Assembly (NCBI GenBank): GCA_018971625.1
Contig: JAGXAJ010000005.1
Span: 30,077-94,076, forward strand
Source: Pseudomonadota bacterium
GTDB lineage: Bacteria > Pseudomonadota > Alphaproteobacteria > Rhizobiales > Xanthobacteraceae
Direction of reading: 5' to 3'
Length of the DNA: 64,000 nt
The notes below the pieces were generated by a model. It saw only the letters and a program-made list of their open reading frames with translations, was not told the origin of the DNA and searched no databases. The position numbers and the translations under genes are program-made. Shown here one piece after another: positions 37,662 to 46,503 of the stretch; within the stretch, counting starts at the first letter, position 1, and every line of letters begins with the position of its first letter.

Positions 37662-38723
37662 ATGAACCGGGATTCATCATCGCAGGCTCCGGTAGAGGAT
37701 TTGGCCGATACCCGGCCGATCCTGATCGTGCCTTATATGTGGATCGGCGACTTCGTCCGCGGCCACACGGTGGTGCGGGTGCTTAAGGCGCGTTGGCCGA
37801 ACCGCCCGGTGGACCTGCTGGTCAGCACCCAATGCGCGCCGCTGGTCGATTACATGCCCGGCGTACGGTCAGGGATCGTCTGGGATTTGCCGCGCAGCCG
37901 GCTGGCGCTGGCCCGGCAATGGGGGCTGGCAAAACTGCTCCGCGCAAATCACTACGGCACCGCGCTAATGCTGCCCCGGACCTGGAAATGCGCGCTGGCG
38001 CCGGCGCTGGCCGGCGTTCCCGAGCGCATAGGCTTTGTCGGAGAGGCGAGATTCGGGCTACTCAACCAATGGCGCTGGGGTGAGCGGCACCTGCCCCGCT
38101 TCGTCGACACCCTTGCCGCATTGGCGCAGCCGGATGGCGCGCCGTTAGCACCAGAATGGCCGGTGCCGCAACTCGTGGTTCCCGCTGGGGAACGCGAGCG
38201 CTGGCGGCAGGGCAATGGCCTCGGCACCGGTCCCGCGATCGCACTGGCGCCGGGATCGGTCGGCTCGTCGAAGCGCTGGACCTATTATGCCGAGGCAGCG
38301 AAGCTGTTCGCCGAACAGGGCCTCGACGTCTGGGTCGTCGGCGGTCCCGCCGAAAAATCGATGGCGACCGCGATCGTTGCTGCCGGTGGACCGCGCGTCC
38401 GTGATCTCACCGGCAACGATCTGCGCAATGGCATCCTGGCGGCCGCTTCCGCCAGCGTCGCGATCTCGAACGACTCAGGCCTGATGCATATCGCAGCCGC
38501 GGTCGGCACGCCCACGATGGGCATTTTCGGTCCGACCAACCCGTACCTCTGGGCGCCCTTGAACGGGCTTGCCGCTACGATCCAGACCAAAAGCGTGGTG
38601 CCGTGCCAGCCCTGCCAACGCCCGGTCTGCACCATGAACGAGCATCGCTGCATGCGCGACATTCCCGCAACCGACGTGGTCGACGCGGCGCGCCGGGTGG
38701 TGGCGGAGGCGACGGGGCGCTGA
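37662..38723 (+). CDS. waaF: LPS heptosyltransferase II
   Basis: The 353-residue GT9 enzyme begins with the acceptor-domain motif MWIGDFVRGHT. It has the nucleotide-binding half with ALAPGSVGSSKRW, SNDSGLMHIAAAVGTP and FGPTNPYLWAPL. The C-terminal CQPCQRPVC...HRCM segment is typical of WaaF. It adds the second heptose of the inner core using ADP-heptose from the divergent hld genes. It converges with the Crp/Fnr gene, leaving 34 bp. Confidence 0.92.
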   Translation: MNRDSSSQAPVEDLADTRPILIVPYMWIGDFVRGHTVVRVLKARWPNRPVDLLVSTQCAPLVDYMPGVRSGIVWDLPRSRLALARQWGLAKLLRANHYGTALMLPRTWKCALAPALAGVPERIGFVGEARFGLLNQWRWGERHLPRFVDTLAALAQPDGAPLAPEWPVPQLVVPAGERERWRQGNGLGTGPAIALAPGSVGSSKRWTYYAEAAKLFAEQGLDVWVVGGPAEKSMATAIVAAGGPRVRDLTGNDLRNGILAAASASVAISNDSGLMHIAAAVGTPTMGIFGPTNPYLWAPLNGLAATIQTKSVVPCQPCQRPVCTMNEHRCMRDIPATDVVDAARRVVAEATGR

Positions 38724-38757
38724 CAAAATGGCTGCGTCCGCGCTTTGTCACCCGTCG

Positions 38758-39504
38758 CTAGCAGGCCCGATGACAATGCAGGTAATCCGCGGAAAAAAGC
38801 GCCGTATTCTTTAGCGTTTGATGGTCGTTGATCGTAAGCGTTCTGCCCCGCAACACGATGAGGTCAGACCCGCGCAATTCCTGCAGCATTCGGTTCATGT
38901 GAACGCCGGAAAGACCAACGGCATCGGCCGCATCGGTCTGGGTTACGGGAAAATCGTATGAATTTCCGTCGACCAATCCGACGATCCGAAGCCGTTCATA
39001 GAGTTCGCACAGCAGGTGGGCGACCCGCTCGAGCGCGGACCGGCGTCCGAGATTGATGACCCATTCGCGCTGGACGGCGGCGTTGATCAAAGTCTCGCAC
39101 CAGAACGCCTCCGCGATCGATTTGTCATTGGCCAACATCGCCTCGAACGCCGCGCGGCTTATCTCGGCATACACCGCAGGCGTCAGGGCCGAAATGGAAT
39201 GATCGATCCTTCCCAACCAATAAGCGTGCGCGTCGCAGCTATCGCCGGGCAGGACGAAACTGACGATCTGCCTGCGGCCGTCTTCAAGCACCTTGTAGCG
39301 GCATAGCCAACCCGACAGGAGAACTCGAACGCCGTCGATCGGATCGCCCTCCTGGATCAGATCTTCGTCACGCGCGGCATGTCGAATGCCGTCGCGGATC
39401 GTGTTTTCGAGAATTGCAACTCCGCCGTCTGACAGTTCACGCAAGGCATTGAGCCGCCGGATGGCGGGTTGAGCCGAGTTGCCCTCATCACGACGGTGCG
39501 GCAT
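38758..39504 (-). CDS. Crp/Fnr-family transcriptional regulator
   Basis: The 248-residue protein has an N-terminal cyclic-nucleotide-binding-type domain (about 30-140; LIQEGDPIDGVRVLLSGW, then SFVLPGDSCD) and a C-terminal winged helix (about 165-235; PVTQTDAADAVGLSGVHMNRMLQEL). No Fnr-type N-terminal Cys cluster is seen, so it probably senses something other than oxygen via Fe-S. The ATG at 39504 overlaps the stop of the large kinase gene by one base (TGATG), so the regulator may be an output of that kinase. Confidence 0.88.
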   Translation of the reverse strand: MPHRRDEGNSAQPAIRRLNALRELSDGGVAILENTIRDGIRHAARDEDLIQEGDPIDGVRVLLSGWLCRYKVLEDGRRQIVSFVLPGDSCDAHAYWLGRIDHSISALTPAVYAEISRAAFEAMLANDKSIAEAFWCETLINAAVQREWVINLGRRSALERVAHLLCELYERLRIVGLVDGNSYDFPVTQTDAADAVGLSGVHMNRMLQELRGSDLIVLRGRTLTINDHQTLKNTALFSADYLHCHRAC

Positions 39505-42500
39505 CACTTTCCTGCGGCGGGGGTGTGGACGACGCGACGGCTCAGCGGAATCTCGATGGTGCAATGTAGTCCGGATTGATTGAACTGAAGGTCGGTCTTC
39601 CCCTTGAATTCAAACGCGAGGGTACGTTCCAGCAGTTCGGTGCCAAACCCGTTGCGGCGGGAGGCTGCCGGAGGCGGACCTCCCCTCTCGCGCCAGTCAA
39701 GGATCAGTTGCGGCGGATCAACATCTTCGATGCGCCAGGAGATTTCCACTCGCCCCTCGGGCTTGCTCAGGGCACCGTATTTCAGCGCATTGGTCGCGAG
39801 TTCATGGATAGCAAGCGCCATCGTCTCGGCAGCCTTCGGCTGCAGGCGCACCGTCGGCCCGGTCACATGCACATGCTCGCCATCACGCGCCTTGTAGGCG
39901 AGCAGTTCATCGAGCACGAGAATTTCGAGGTCCACTCCACCTTCGGGATCGCGGGTGACCAGGGCTTGAGTTCGCGCAAAAGCGTTGAGACGGCCGTCGA
40001 GATGCGCGGCATAGTCCGTCACGCTGCCGCTGGTCTCCGCCGATCGCCGCGCGATCGAGCGTACTACGCCGAGCGTATTGCGAACGCGATGCTGAAGCTC
40101 GGCGAGCAGCAGGCGCTGCCGTTCCTCGGCACGCGTTATCGCGGTAACGTCGATGAAAGTAATGACGACGCCAGCAATGAAATTGTCGATACTGCGATAG
40201 GGCAGGATGCGCACGATATAGCGCGTTCCGCTGTCGGGCGCGGTCAGCTCGCGCTCGGCGCTCGCGAGCGTCCGCAGAACCCGGCGGACGTCGTCATAGA
40301 GCTCCTCGATCGCGATTTTGGCCTTGATGTGCGCGATCGGCCGGCCGACATCGGTCTCGACAAGATGCAGCACCTGGGTGATGGCAGGCGTGAAATTCAT
40401 CACCTTGAGATCGTTGTCCAGGAACACGGTAGCGATCTGCGTACTTTCGAGAAAATTCTTCAGGTCGCTGGTCGCGCGGGTCAGCTCCTGCACGCGGTGC
40501 GCCAGTTCACCATTGACCGTGGTCAGTTCCTCATTGACCGATTGCAGTTCTTCCCGCGAGGTTTCCAGTTCCTCGTTGGCGGATTGCAGTTCTTCGTTGA
40601 GCGATTGATATTCCTCGTTGGAAGATTTCAGCTCTTCGTTGGTACTTTCGAGTTCTTCGATGGTCGCCTGAAGACGCTCGCGGGTCGCACGCAACTCGCC
40701 TTCCAGCCGCTCGACGTGCTCGGTCCGCACCAGCGAATTGCCGTCCTTCTCGCCGGTGCCAGTGTCGATGGGACGCACTGGACCTTCCTTGAAAAGCACG
40801 AGGAAGTCACGGCGCCCGGGGGCGCCCTCCTGGATGGGTTCGATCGTAATATCGACCAGCATGCGATGGCCGTTCACGCCGAGTTGCACCTGCTCGGCAT
40901 GCGCCGGCTCATTGGTCTCCGCGGCGCGGCTTAGCGCCGTGCGCAATTCGAGCCTGAGGTCGCGATGCACCAGCGCCAGCAGGTCGAGAGTCGCCGCGCC
41001 TGCGGTCGGATCGATGTATCGTCCGGTTCTTCCGGAAAAATGCAGGATCTGGAAATTATCGTCGACGATGACATAGGCCGGCGAATAGCGTTCGGCGATG
41101 CGCTGGGCGCGGCGCTCGAGGCCGACATCGGGGGCCAGCGAACGCACTGGAGGTATTTCCACCGCGATCCGGCTCGGCAAAGTCGTGATCGGAAATTCCG
41201 GGGGCAACCGCGTGCCGGTTTCGAGCCTCCTGAAGATGCGGGCACGACGATCGACTGGCGCGAACAGCTTCGGATGCCGCGTGACATTTTCGGAGTTGCC
41301 GAGAAACAGGAATCGCTCCGGCAGCAGCGCGAAATGAAACAACGGGATGACCCGGTTCTGCAGGTCCGCATTCAGATAAATCAGCAGATTGCGGCAGGAC
41401 ACCAGGTCGAGCTTGGAAAATGGCGCATCCTTGATGACGTTGTGCTGCGAGAAGATGCATATCTCGCGCAGCTCCTTCACCACGCAGTAGGTATCGCCTT
41501 CGCGGACGAACCACCGCGCCAGGCGCTCCGCCGACATGTCAGCCTCGATATTGGTACGATATCGCCCAACGCGCGCCGCCGCCAGCGCGCGCCCGTCGAT
41601 ATCGGTCGCAAAGATCTGGACTTGCGGCGCCGATTCCATTTTCGACATATGCTCGCGGAGCAGGATGCCGATCGAATAGGCCTCCTCCCCGGTGGCACAG
41701 CCCAGCACCCAGACCCGCACCTGCTGGCCGGCGCCCTTGCCCTCGAATATCCTGGGCACGACCTGGGTTTCCAGCACCTCGAACTCGCGCTTGTCGCGAA
41801 AGAACTCGGTTACGCCGATCAGAAGGTCGTTGAAGAGATGTAATGCCTCGTCCTTGTCGTTTCTCAGGAAATCGACATACGCGGCGATGTCGTCGATCTG
41901 CACCACCTGCATGCGCCGCTGCACGCGGCGAAGGAAGGTGTTCTGCTTGTAACCATGGAAATCGTTGCCGCTCTTGTTGCGAAGGATGTCGGCAATCCGC
42001 GACAGTGATGTTGCCGCGGCCGCCAGAACTTCGTCGAATCCCTGTTTTTCTTCCAGTCGCCGCAGATGCCGGGCGTAGACCTGAATGTGCTCCGGGATCT
42101 CTTCCGGCGGCAGCACATAATCGGCGATTGCCACGGCCGTATTGCTCTCAGACAGATGGTCACCCTTTTCATCGAGGGTTTTTTCCGCCAGCGCGAGGCC
42201 GCCATGATCCTTCAGGGTGGCAACTCCGAGGGTGCCGTCGCCGCCCGTCCCGGCCAACACCACGCCGATGGACCGCTCGGCGCGCTCCTCGGCCAGTGAC
42301 ACCAGGAAACTGTCGATCGTGGCTCGTTCGCCGGGGGCCTGTTCGGCTTTACGCACCGCGAAGCGGTCGTTCTGAATCGTCGTTATCATCCCGGTTGGGC
42401 AAAGATAGATGGTTCCACCTTCGATCGGCGTGCCGTCGCGTGCGTCGGAAAGCCTGCTCCCGTCCGCGCGTTGCAAGGTATCGCGCAGCCTGGTTTCGTC

Positions 42501-42674
42501 GAAGGCCTCATGATTTTGCAGCGCCAGAACCAGCGCCTGGCCCGGATCGAGCGCGAGCCTTGAAAAGAACCGTTCGACACTGTCCATGGCGGCGGCCGAT
42601 GCGCCCACGCCGATGATCAGAGGCGGCCTCGTCTCATGCTCTCCACCCTGAATGTCGGTGCCGACTTCATCCAT
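39504..42674 (-). CDS. CheB-CheR-PAS-HWE hybrid histidine kinase
   Basis: The 1056-residue fusion has, in order: a CheB methylesterase-like domain (about 15-195; GVGASAAA, QNH and GTGGDGT carry the Ser, His, Asp triad), a CheR methyltransferase domain (about 210-480; GCATGEEAYSI and FSKLDLVSCRNLLIYL), and PAS-like regions (about 510-640 and 750-860). The PAS regions are separated by a coiled coil of NEEL/NEEY heptads. An HWE/HisKA_2 kinase domain (about 870-1050; QHRVRNTLG, HELATNALKYGA) ends the protein. No TM segments are visible, so it is cytosolic. Such fusions act in general stress or light-type signalling. The next gene, crp-like, is translationally coupled. Confidence 0.92.
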   Translation of the reverse strand: MDEVGTDIQGGEHETRPPLIIGVGASAAAMDSVERFFSRLALDPGQALVLALQNHEAFDETRLRDTLQRADGSRLSDARDGTPIEGGTIYLCPTGMITTIQNDRFAVRKAEQAPGERATIDSFLVSLAEERAERSIGVVLAGTGGDGTLGVATLKDHGGLALAEKTLDEKGDHLSESNTAVAIADYVLPPEEIPEHIQVYARHLRRLEEKQGFDEVLAAAATSLSRIADILRNKSGNDFHGYKQNTFLRRVQRRMQVVQIDDIAAYVDFLRNDKDEALHLFNDLLIGVTEFFRDKREFEVLETQVVPRIFEGKGAGQQVRVWVLGCATGEEAYSIGILLREHMSKMESAPQVQIFATDIDGRALAAARVGRYRTNIEADMSAERLARWFVREGDTYCVVKELREICIFSQHNVIKDAPFSKLDLVSCRNLLIYLNADLQNRVIPLFHFALLPERFLFLGNSENVTRHPKLFAPVDRRARIFRRLETGTRLPPEFPITTLPSRIAVEIPPVRSLAPDVGLERRAQRIAERYSPAYVIVDDNFQILHFSGRTGRYIDPTAGAATLDLLALVHRDLRLELRTALSRAAETNEPAHAEQVQLGVNGHRMLVDITIEPIQEGAPGRRDFLVLFKEGPVRPIDTGTGEKDGNSLVRTEHVERLEGELRATRERLQATIEELESTNEELKSSNEEYQSLNEELQSANEELETSREELQSVNEELTTVNGELAHRVQELTRATSDLKNFLESTQIATVFLDNDLKVMNFTPAITQVLHLVETDVGRPIAHIKAKIAIEELYDDVRRVLRTLASAERELTAPDSGTRYIVRILPYRSIDNFIAGVVITFIDVTAITRAEERQRLLLAELQHRVRNTLGVVRSIARRSAETSGSVTDYAAHLDGRLNAFARTQALVTRDPEGGVDLEILVLDELLAYKARDGEHVHVTGPTVRLQPKAAETMALAIHELATNALKYGALSKPEGRVEISWRIEDVDPPQLILDWRERGGPPPAASRRNGFGTELLERTLAFEFKGKTDLQFNQSGLHCTIEIPLSRRVVHTPAAGK

Positions 42675-43019
42675 GATCGCATGCGGCTCCCGTGTTTATG
42701 CCGTCCCTGTCGATCCCGGAACTTCCGGGATAGCAGACGTTAGAGCAGTTCCCGCCCGTAAAAGGAAATAGCGATTTCCATCGCGGGCCGCCAGCTTGCC
42801 GAACGTTGTAAACGAGCGCGGAAGGGGGACATCGTGGAACGGTGGCGCAGGAACCCGCAACCGGACTTTCCGACCAACTCGCGGCCTTGATTGATCGGGC
42901 CGACCTTGCCTGTGAAAGCGCGCGCCAACTCCCGCGCGAGAGCAGGCATTGGCGCCGGACCGCGCTCGCGCAACTCACGCTGATGTTCGGATCGGAGACT
43001 GAATTCGAAAGAGCCCGCG
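42675..43019. other. 345-bp gap upstream of the hybrid kinase
   Basis: The region separates the kinase gene from the next minus-strand gene. It should carry the kinase promoter. The only possible gene is a short plus-strand reading frame described separately; no repeat or strong hairpin was found. Confidence 0.5.
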
Positions 43020-43114
43020 TCACTCCTTGTGGGCCGTCACCTGCTGCTGGAGATAGTCGACCCGTTGCTCGATCAGGACGCGATGTCGTTCCCATTCGCT
43101 CAGGGTCTGCCTGA
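42842..43114 (+). CDS. Doubtful small protein
   Basis: A GTG-started frame of 90 codons has a credible helical first half (LSDQLAALIDRADLACESARQ, then LPRESRHWRRTALAQLTLMF). The last 30 codons overlap the opposite-strand coiled-coil gene and look random. No good Shine-Dalgarno is present. It could be real with a C-terminus that has drifted, or spurious. Confidence 0.3.
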   Translation: MAQEPATGLSDQLAALIDRADLACESARQLPRESRHWRRTALAQLTLMFGSETEFERARVTPCGPSPAAGDSRPVARSGRDVVPIRSGSA

Positions 43115-43292
43115 GAAGTTCGACCAGTTGATTGGCCTGCCGCACATCATGGCCGTCGATCCTCAATCGGGCCAGCCGGTCCTCCTGCTCATTTACCCTT
43201 CGGCGGCCCTCATCGATGTCAGCATCGGCCTTCCGGAGAAGTTGCTGCTCCCGCAGCAGTTGTTCGGCAAGGTGTGGAAAGGATTCGACCAC
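43020..43292 (-). CDS. Small coiled-coil protein, unknown function
   Basis: The 90-residue product is almost one continuous amphipathic helix, rich in Gln, Glu, Arg and Leu (for example ADIDEGRRRVNEQEDRLARL), without Cys or signal peptide. It starts at GTG 8 bp after the stop of the CheB-like gene and has an AGAGG-type ribosome site, so it is probably co-translated with it. It may be a scaffold in the signalling cluster. No family is recognised. Confidence 0.65.
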   Translation of the reverse strand: MVESFPHLAEQLLREQQLLRKADADIDEGRRRVNEQEDRLARLRIDGHDVRQANQLVELLRQTLSEWERHRVLIEQRVDYLQQQVTAHKE

Positions 43293-43300
43293 AGCGGCCT

Positions 43301-44308
43301 CTACGGCTCCTGCCCGCTCGGCGGCGGATCGAGCGATTGTAGCATAACGCGGCGGATCATGTCGGCATAGTCGCGATATTCCGTCGCTCGGGCTTCGTAC
43401 ATCTTTGCCACCGCCAGACGGCCGCTCTCCCGGCCCTCCGCGGCCATGCGATTTACCAATTCCGCCCTTTCCTCGATAATGCGCAGGGCGACGCGCATGG
43501 CTTCGTCAACCCGCCCTTCCTGTTCCTTGGCGAGGGCGTCGGCAGTATAGGCGTGCCCGACCTGGCAACGGAAACGCAGCGGCGGTCCGGTTTTGACTTC
43601 GGACAGGACGCCCCCACAGGCGGGGCAAGTCAGAGCCGCAGGCAACGCAATGGCTGTGAGGCTGTCTGCACCGATCCGCTCTCCCGCCGCGATCTCGACC
43701 TCCAGCCGGACTTCCGGCGGGGTCGGCAGGGTCGCTCCGGGCGCCTCTCGCGCGAGGTCAACGAGAACGTCGCCCATACGCGCTCCGGAAACGCAGAGGT
43801 CGACGGTGGTTCCCTCCAGCGCGCGCAATGGCATTTCGTCGGCAATGGCGTCCTTGGGATCCTGCACCAGCGCGATCCCGCCGCATCGCTTGATTGCACT
43901 GAGACCGGCGGCGCCGTCCGAAAGGAACCCGCTCAATACCACGCCAATAACTCGCGGCCCATAATTCAACGCAGCGGAGCGGAACAACGGGTCGATGGCC
44001 GGCCGGACCATGTTCTCGCGCGGGCCGCGGCCGAGCATGATGTGATTTTTGGAGACGATAAGGTGATGATCGGGCGCTGCGAGATATACATGGCCGTTTT
44101 CAATCATCATCCCGCTTTCGGCTTGCAAGACAGGCAGTTTGCCTGCCGCGCTGGCTACCGTCGCCAGGATACCGATGCCTTGCGCGGGAATGTGCAACAC
44201 GACGAAGACCGCTGCCGGCAGATCCAGGGGGAAGCTCCGGAGAATTTGCTTCAGCGGCGCGGTGGCGCCGGATGACCCTCCGATAACGATGATATCGCGA
44301 TTGGCCAT
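43301..44308 (-). CDS. CheB-type methylesterase-domain protein with zinc-ribbon C-terminus
   Basis: The 335-residue protein has a CheB catalytic domain at its N-terminus (about 1-190; GGSSGATAPL with the Ser, VLHIP with the His, and GFLSDGAAGL with the Asp) and no receiver domain. A C-terminal region has CPACGG and FRCQVGHAYT, a putative zinc ribbon, then a helical tail. This is a known stand-alone CheB architecture in alphaproteobacteria, usually outside chemotaxis operons. ATG at 44308 is preferred over a GTG three codons earlier. It is divergent from the receiver gene. Confidence 0.88.
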   Translation of the reverse strand: MANRDIIVIGGSSGATAPLKQILRSFPLDLPAAVFVVLHIPAQGIGILATVASAAGKLPVLQAESGMMIENGHVYLAAPDHHLIVSKNHIMLGRGPRENMVRPAIDPLFRSAALNYGPRVIGVVLSGFLSDGAAGLSAIKRCGGIALVQDPKDAIADEMPLRALEGTTVDLCVSGARMGDVLVDLAREAPGATLPTPPEVRLEVEIAAGERIGADSLTAIALPAALTCPACGGVLSEVKTGPPLRFRCQVGHAYTADALAKEQEGRVDEAMRVALRIIEERAELVNRMAAEGRESGRLAVAKMYEARATEYRDYADMIRRVMLQSLDPPPSGQEP

Positions 44309-44397
44309 GGAACCCACCTTGATCGGTCAGGTGGACCAAGCAGCAAGAACGTCCTATGTTCCTAATCTCTGTCTGGCCACTGGGGATCGGAGGCATG

Positions 44398-44802
44398 ATG
44401 GCGAATTCTCTTAGCTTTGCACGTGAACAGAAGCCGTTATCGGGACGGCGCGTGCTCGTCGTTGAGGATGAGTATTTCCTCGCGGACGATATCGAGCGAG
44501 GCTTGCGATCGCTTGGCGCGGATGTCGCGGGACCCGTGAATCACCTGCAAGATGGATTCGAAATCCTGAATGGCGTCAGTATTCTCGATGGCGCTGTGCT
44601 CGACGTGAACGTCGGCAGCGAGACGATTTTTCCGTTGGCGCGCGAGCTTCAAAGCCGGCACGTGCCTTTCGTCTTTACCACTGGATATGATCGGGTTGTT
44701 GTCGGTTCCGAATTCGCCGACACGCCGCTTTGGGAAAAGCCCGTCGACATCATCGCAATGGCCAAGCAGTTGGCTGGATTGATCGAGAACCGTCCACAAT
44801 AG
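44398..44802 (+). CDS. Single-domain response regulator (receiver)
   Basis: The 134-residue protein is one CheY-like receiver. The acidic pair lies in VEDEYF, the phospho-acceptor Asp in AVLDVNV, the conserved Thr in FTTGY and the Lys in WEKP. There is no output domain. HWE-kinase receivers of this type commonly accept phosphate from kinases like the one encoded at 39504-42674. Two adjacent ATGs exist; the second fits the GGAGG site better. Confidence 0.88.
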   Translation: MANSLSFAREQKPLSGRRVLVVEDEYFLADDIERGLRSLGADVAGPVNHLQDGFEILNGVSILDGAVLDVNVGSETIFPLARELQSRHVPFVFTTGYDRVVVGSEFADTPLWEKPVDIIAMAKQLAGLIENRPQ

Positions 44803-44852
44803 GAATCACATCACCTGGATGGTTTCCCTCTCGATGGTCTCGCCTGGATGAT

Positions 44853-45053
44853 TCACTTGGGCGGTTGAAGTCCTGGCGACCGTAGCCACTCGCTCAAATG
44901 CGAGGCGGTTTGATTCCGCCGGATTTTGCGCACCAGTTCATCCCGGGCAGGACCGGGCGGAAGCCCCTTCGCCTTTTCCTGCAGTTGCTCGGTATCCTTG
45001 AGCAGGCGATCCTCGAGGCTCGACGTTTGCTTGAATCGCCGCCGTTTCAACAT
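44853..45053 (-). CDS. Conserved small basic protein, unknown function
   Basis: The 66-residue protein starts MLKRRRFKQT and ends EWLRSPGLQPPK. I remember closely similar short proteins with the same C-terminus in many Bradyrhizobium genomes, so this is a conserved family with no known role. GGGA precedes the ATG at 45053. The neighbouring gap 45054-45328 shows no feature I can name. Confidence 0.7.
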   Translation of the reverse strand: MLKRRRFKQTSSLEDRLLKDTEQLQEKAKGLPPGPARDELVRKIRRNQTASHLSEWLRSPGLQPPK

Positions 45054-45328
45054 CGCAGTTCCCTTTCCAAGCCGGCGATTACGCAAGCAACGTTATCGCT
45101 GGTCAAACCGGGGGTTCCCTGCCGGAACCAACGGTACTCCTTTCGGATCGGCCGTCAATAACCCCGGGTTGAATTGATCGAGATCGGCCCGAGCGGATCG
45201 GATTGGGGGACTTAGCGCCGACAGGCGACGCGCAATGCCGCGCTTCCCTCTTCCCGCGATCAAGCCGACGTGATGGAACTTCAACGGTCCGGGCCGCCGC
45301 GATTCCTAAATCGGCCTTCGCCACGTGG

Positions 45329-46375
45329 CTACACCAGCGCGCGATAGACTTCGGCAATCCGGCTTGCTTCGGCGTCCAGACTGAACTGCGTCAGCACCCG
45401 CTCCCGGCCCCGCGCGCCCATTGCCGAAGCTGCCGACACATCGCGCATCAGCGGTTCGATCGCGGCCACCAGCGCATCGGTGTCGGCTGGCGGAACAAGC
45501 ACACCCGTATTGCCGTCTTCGACCACCAGTTCGGCCGCGCCCGCGCGTGAGGCGACCAGCGCCGCACCGACCGACATGGCCTCAATCAAGGTCAACCCAA
45601 AACCCTCATTGCGCGAGGTGAACGCGTAGATCGTCAGCCGCTGGTACCAGCGCTGCACCTGCTCGATCGGCAACTCGCCGGTGATGACGATACGCGCCAC
45701 GAGACCGGCTGTCTCGATCCGCTGTTTCAGGTCGTTGGCGAAGGCGCGCTGCTCCACCGCGACCGCCCCGACGATCACCGCGGTGAAATCGGGATACCGC
45801 GGCAGCAGCCGACACATCGCATCAACGAACACGTCGGTGCCCTTTTGCGCGCGCACCCGGCCGAAACAACCGATCGCGTAACGGCCGGGCAGTCCTGATT
45901 CCGCGAACGCCGCGGCACGATCGGCTGGCGGCGCATAGCGATCGGTATCGACGCCATGCGGGATCACGGTCGCGGCGCGCTTGAGATAGGATGCGGAAAC
46001 ATCCGACGTCGCGATGATCGAGTCCATTCGGCGGATCAGCCAACGCGTGATCCATGTGTGATGACGCTGTGCCGCCGAGGTGAACACCAGCTTCAGCGGC
46101 CAGCCGAGCGCGCGCAACAAGACGCCAACGATCATCTCGTTGTTGCGCCGCGCGTGCCAGATCAGAGGCTTCGGCCTGCGCCACAATCGAAAAAGATCTG
46201 CCGCGCCGATTCGCGCGATGCCGTCGGGCGCGTCCGGGCCGAACCATGCCGCGCGCAGCATCGATGCGAGTTTCGGCGCCACCATCCGGTTGGTCGCGGT
46301 GACGCCGGAATAGCGCCGATGCAAATTCGGCACGATCAACTGCAGATTTGCGGCGGAAATGTTCTCGACCGGCAC
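45329..46375 (-). CDS. GT4-family glycosyltransferase
   Basis: The 348-residue GT-B enzyme has a C-terminal nucleotide-sugar domain with IGCFGRVRAQKGTDVFVDA and the EX7E motif (SRNEGFGLTLIEAMSVG). No ATG is near the N-terminus. GTG at 46375 follows GGAG at a 6-base spacing; the GTG at 46396 directly abuts AGGAG and is less likely. The acceptor is unknown, probably LPS core or O-chain. It is divergent from galE, with about 130 bp between them. Confidence 0.85.
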   Translation of the reverse strand: MPVENISAANLQLIVPNLHRRYSGVTATNRMVAPKLASMLRAAWFGPDAPDGIARIGAADLFRLWRRPKPLIWHARRNNEMIVGVLLRALGWPLKLVFTSAAQRHHTWITRWLIRRMDSIIATSDVSASYLKRAATVIPHGVDTDRYAPPADRAAAFAESGLPGRYAIGCFGRVRAQKGTDVFVDAMCRLLPRYPDFTAVIVGAVAVEQRAFANDLKQRIETAGLVARIVITGELPIEQVQRWYQRLTIYAFTSRNEGFGLTLIEAMSVGAALVASRAGAAELVVEDGNTGVLVPPADTDALVAAIEPLMRDVSAASAMGARGRERVLTQFSLDAEASRIAEVYRALV

Positions 46376-46503
46376 TTCAGGCTCCGTTTCGCGCACCTCC
46401 TATACGCAACATTAAGCATAGTGGCCAGTTCAGCCCGGCCGAAACCCGCCCTTCACCGCGGCTCGGATAACATCGCTCCCGTAACAGGGAAACAGGTAAG
46501 CTC

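Noticed and set aside
42667..43095. A 142-codon minus-strand frame in the gap before the kinase
   Set aside because: Low-complexity Arg/Ser/Pro composition; it overlaps both the kinase start and the coiled-coil gene, and has no ribosome site.
44309..44397. EcfG (general stress) promoter between the CheB-like and receiver genes
   Set aside because: GGAAC occurs, but no CGTT-type -10 at the required 16-17 bp spacing on either strand.
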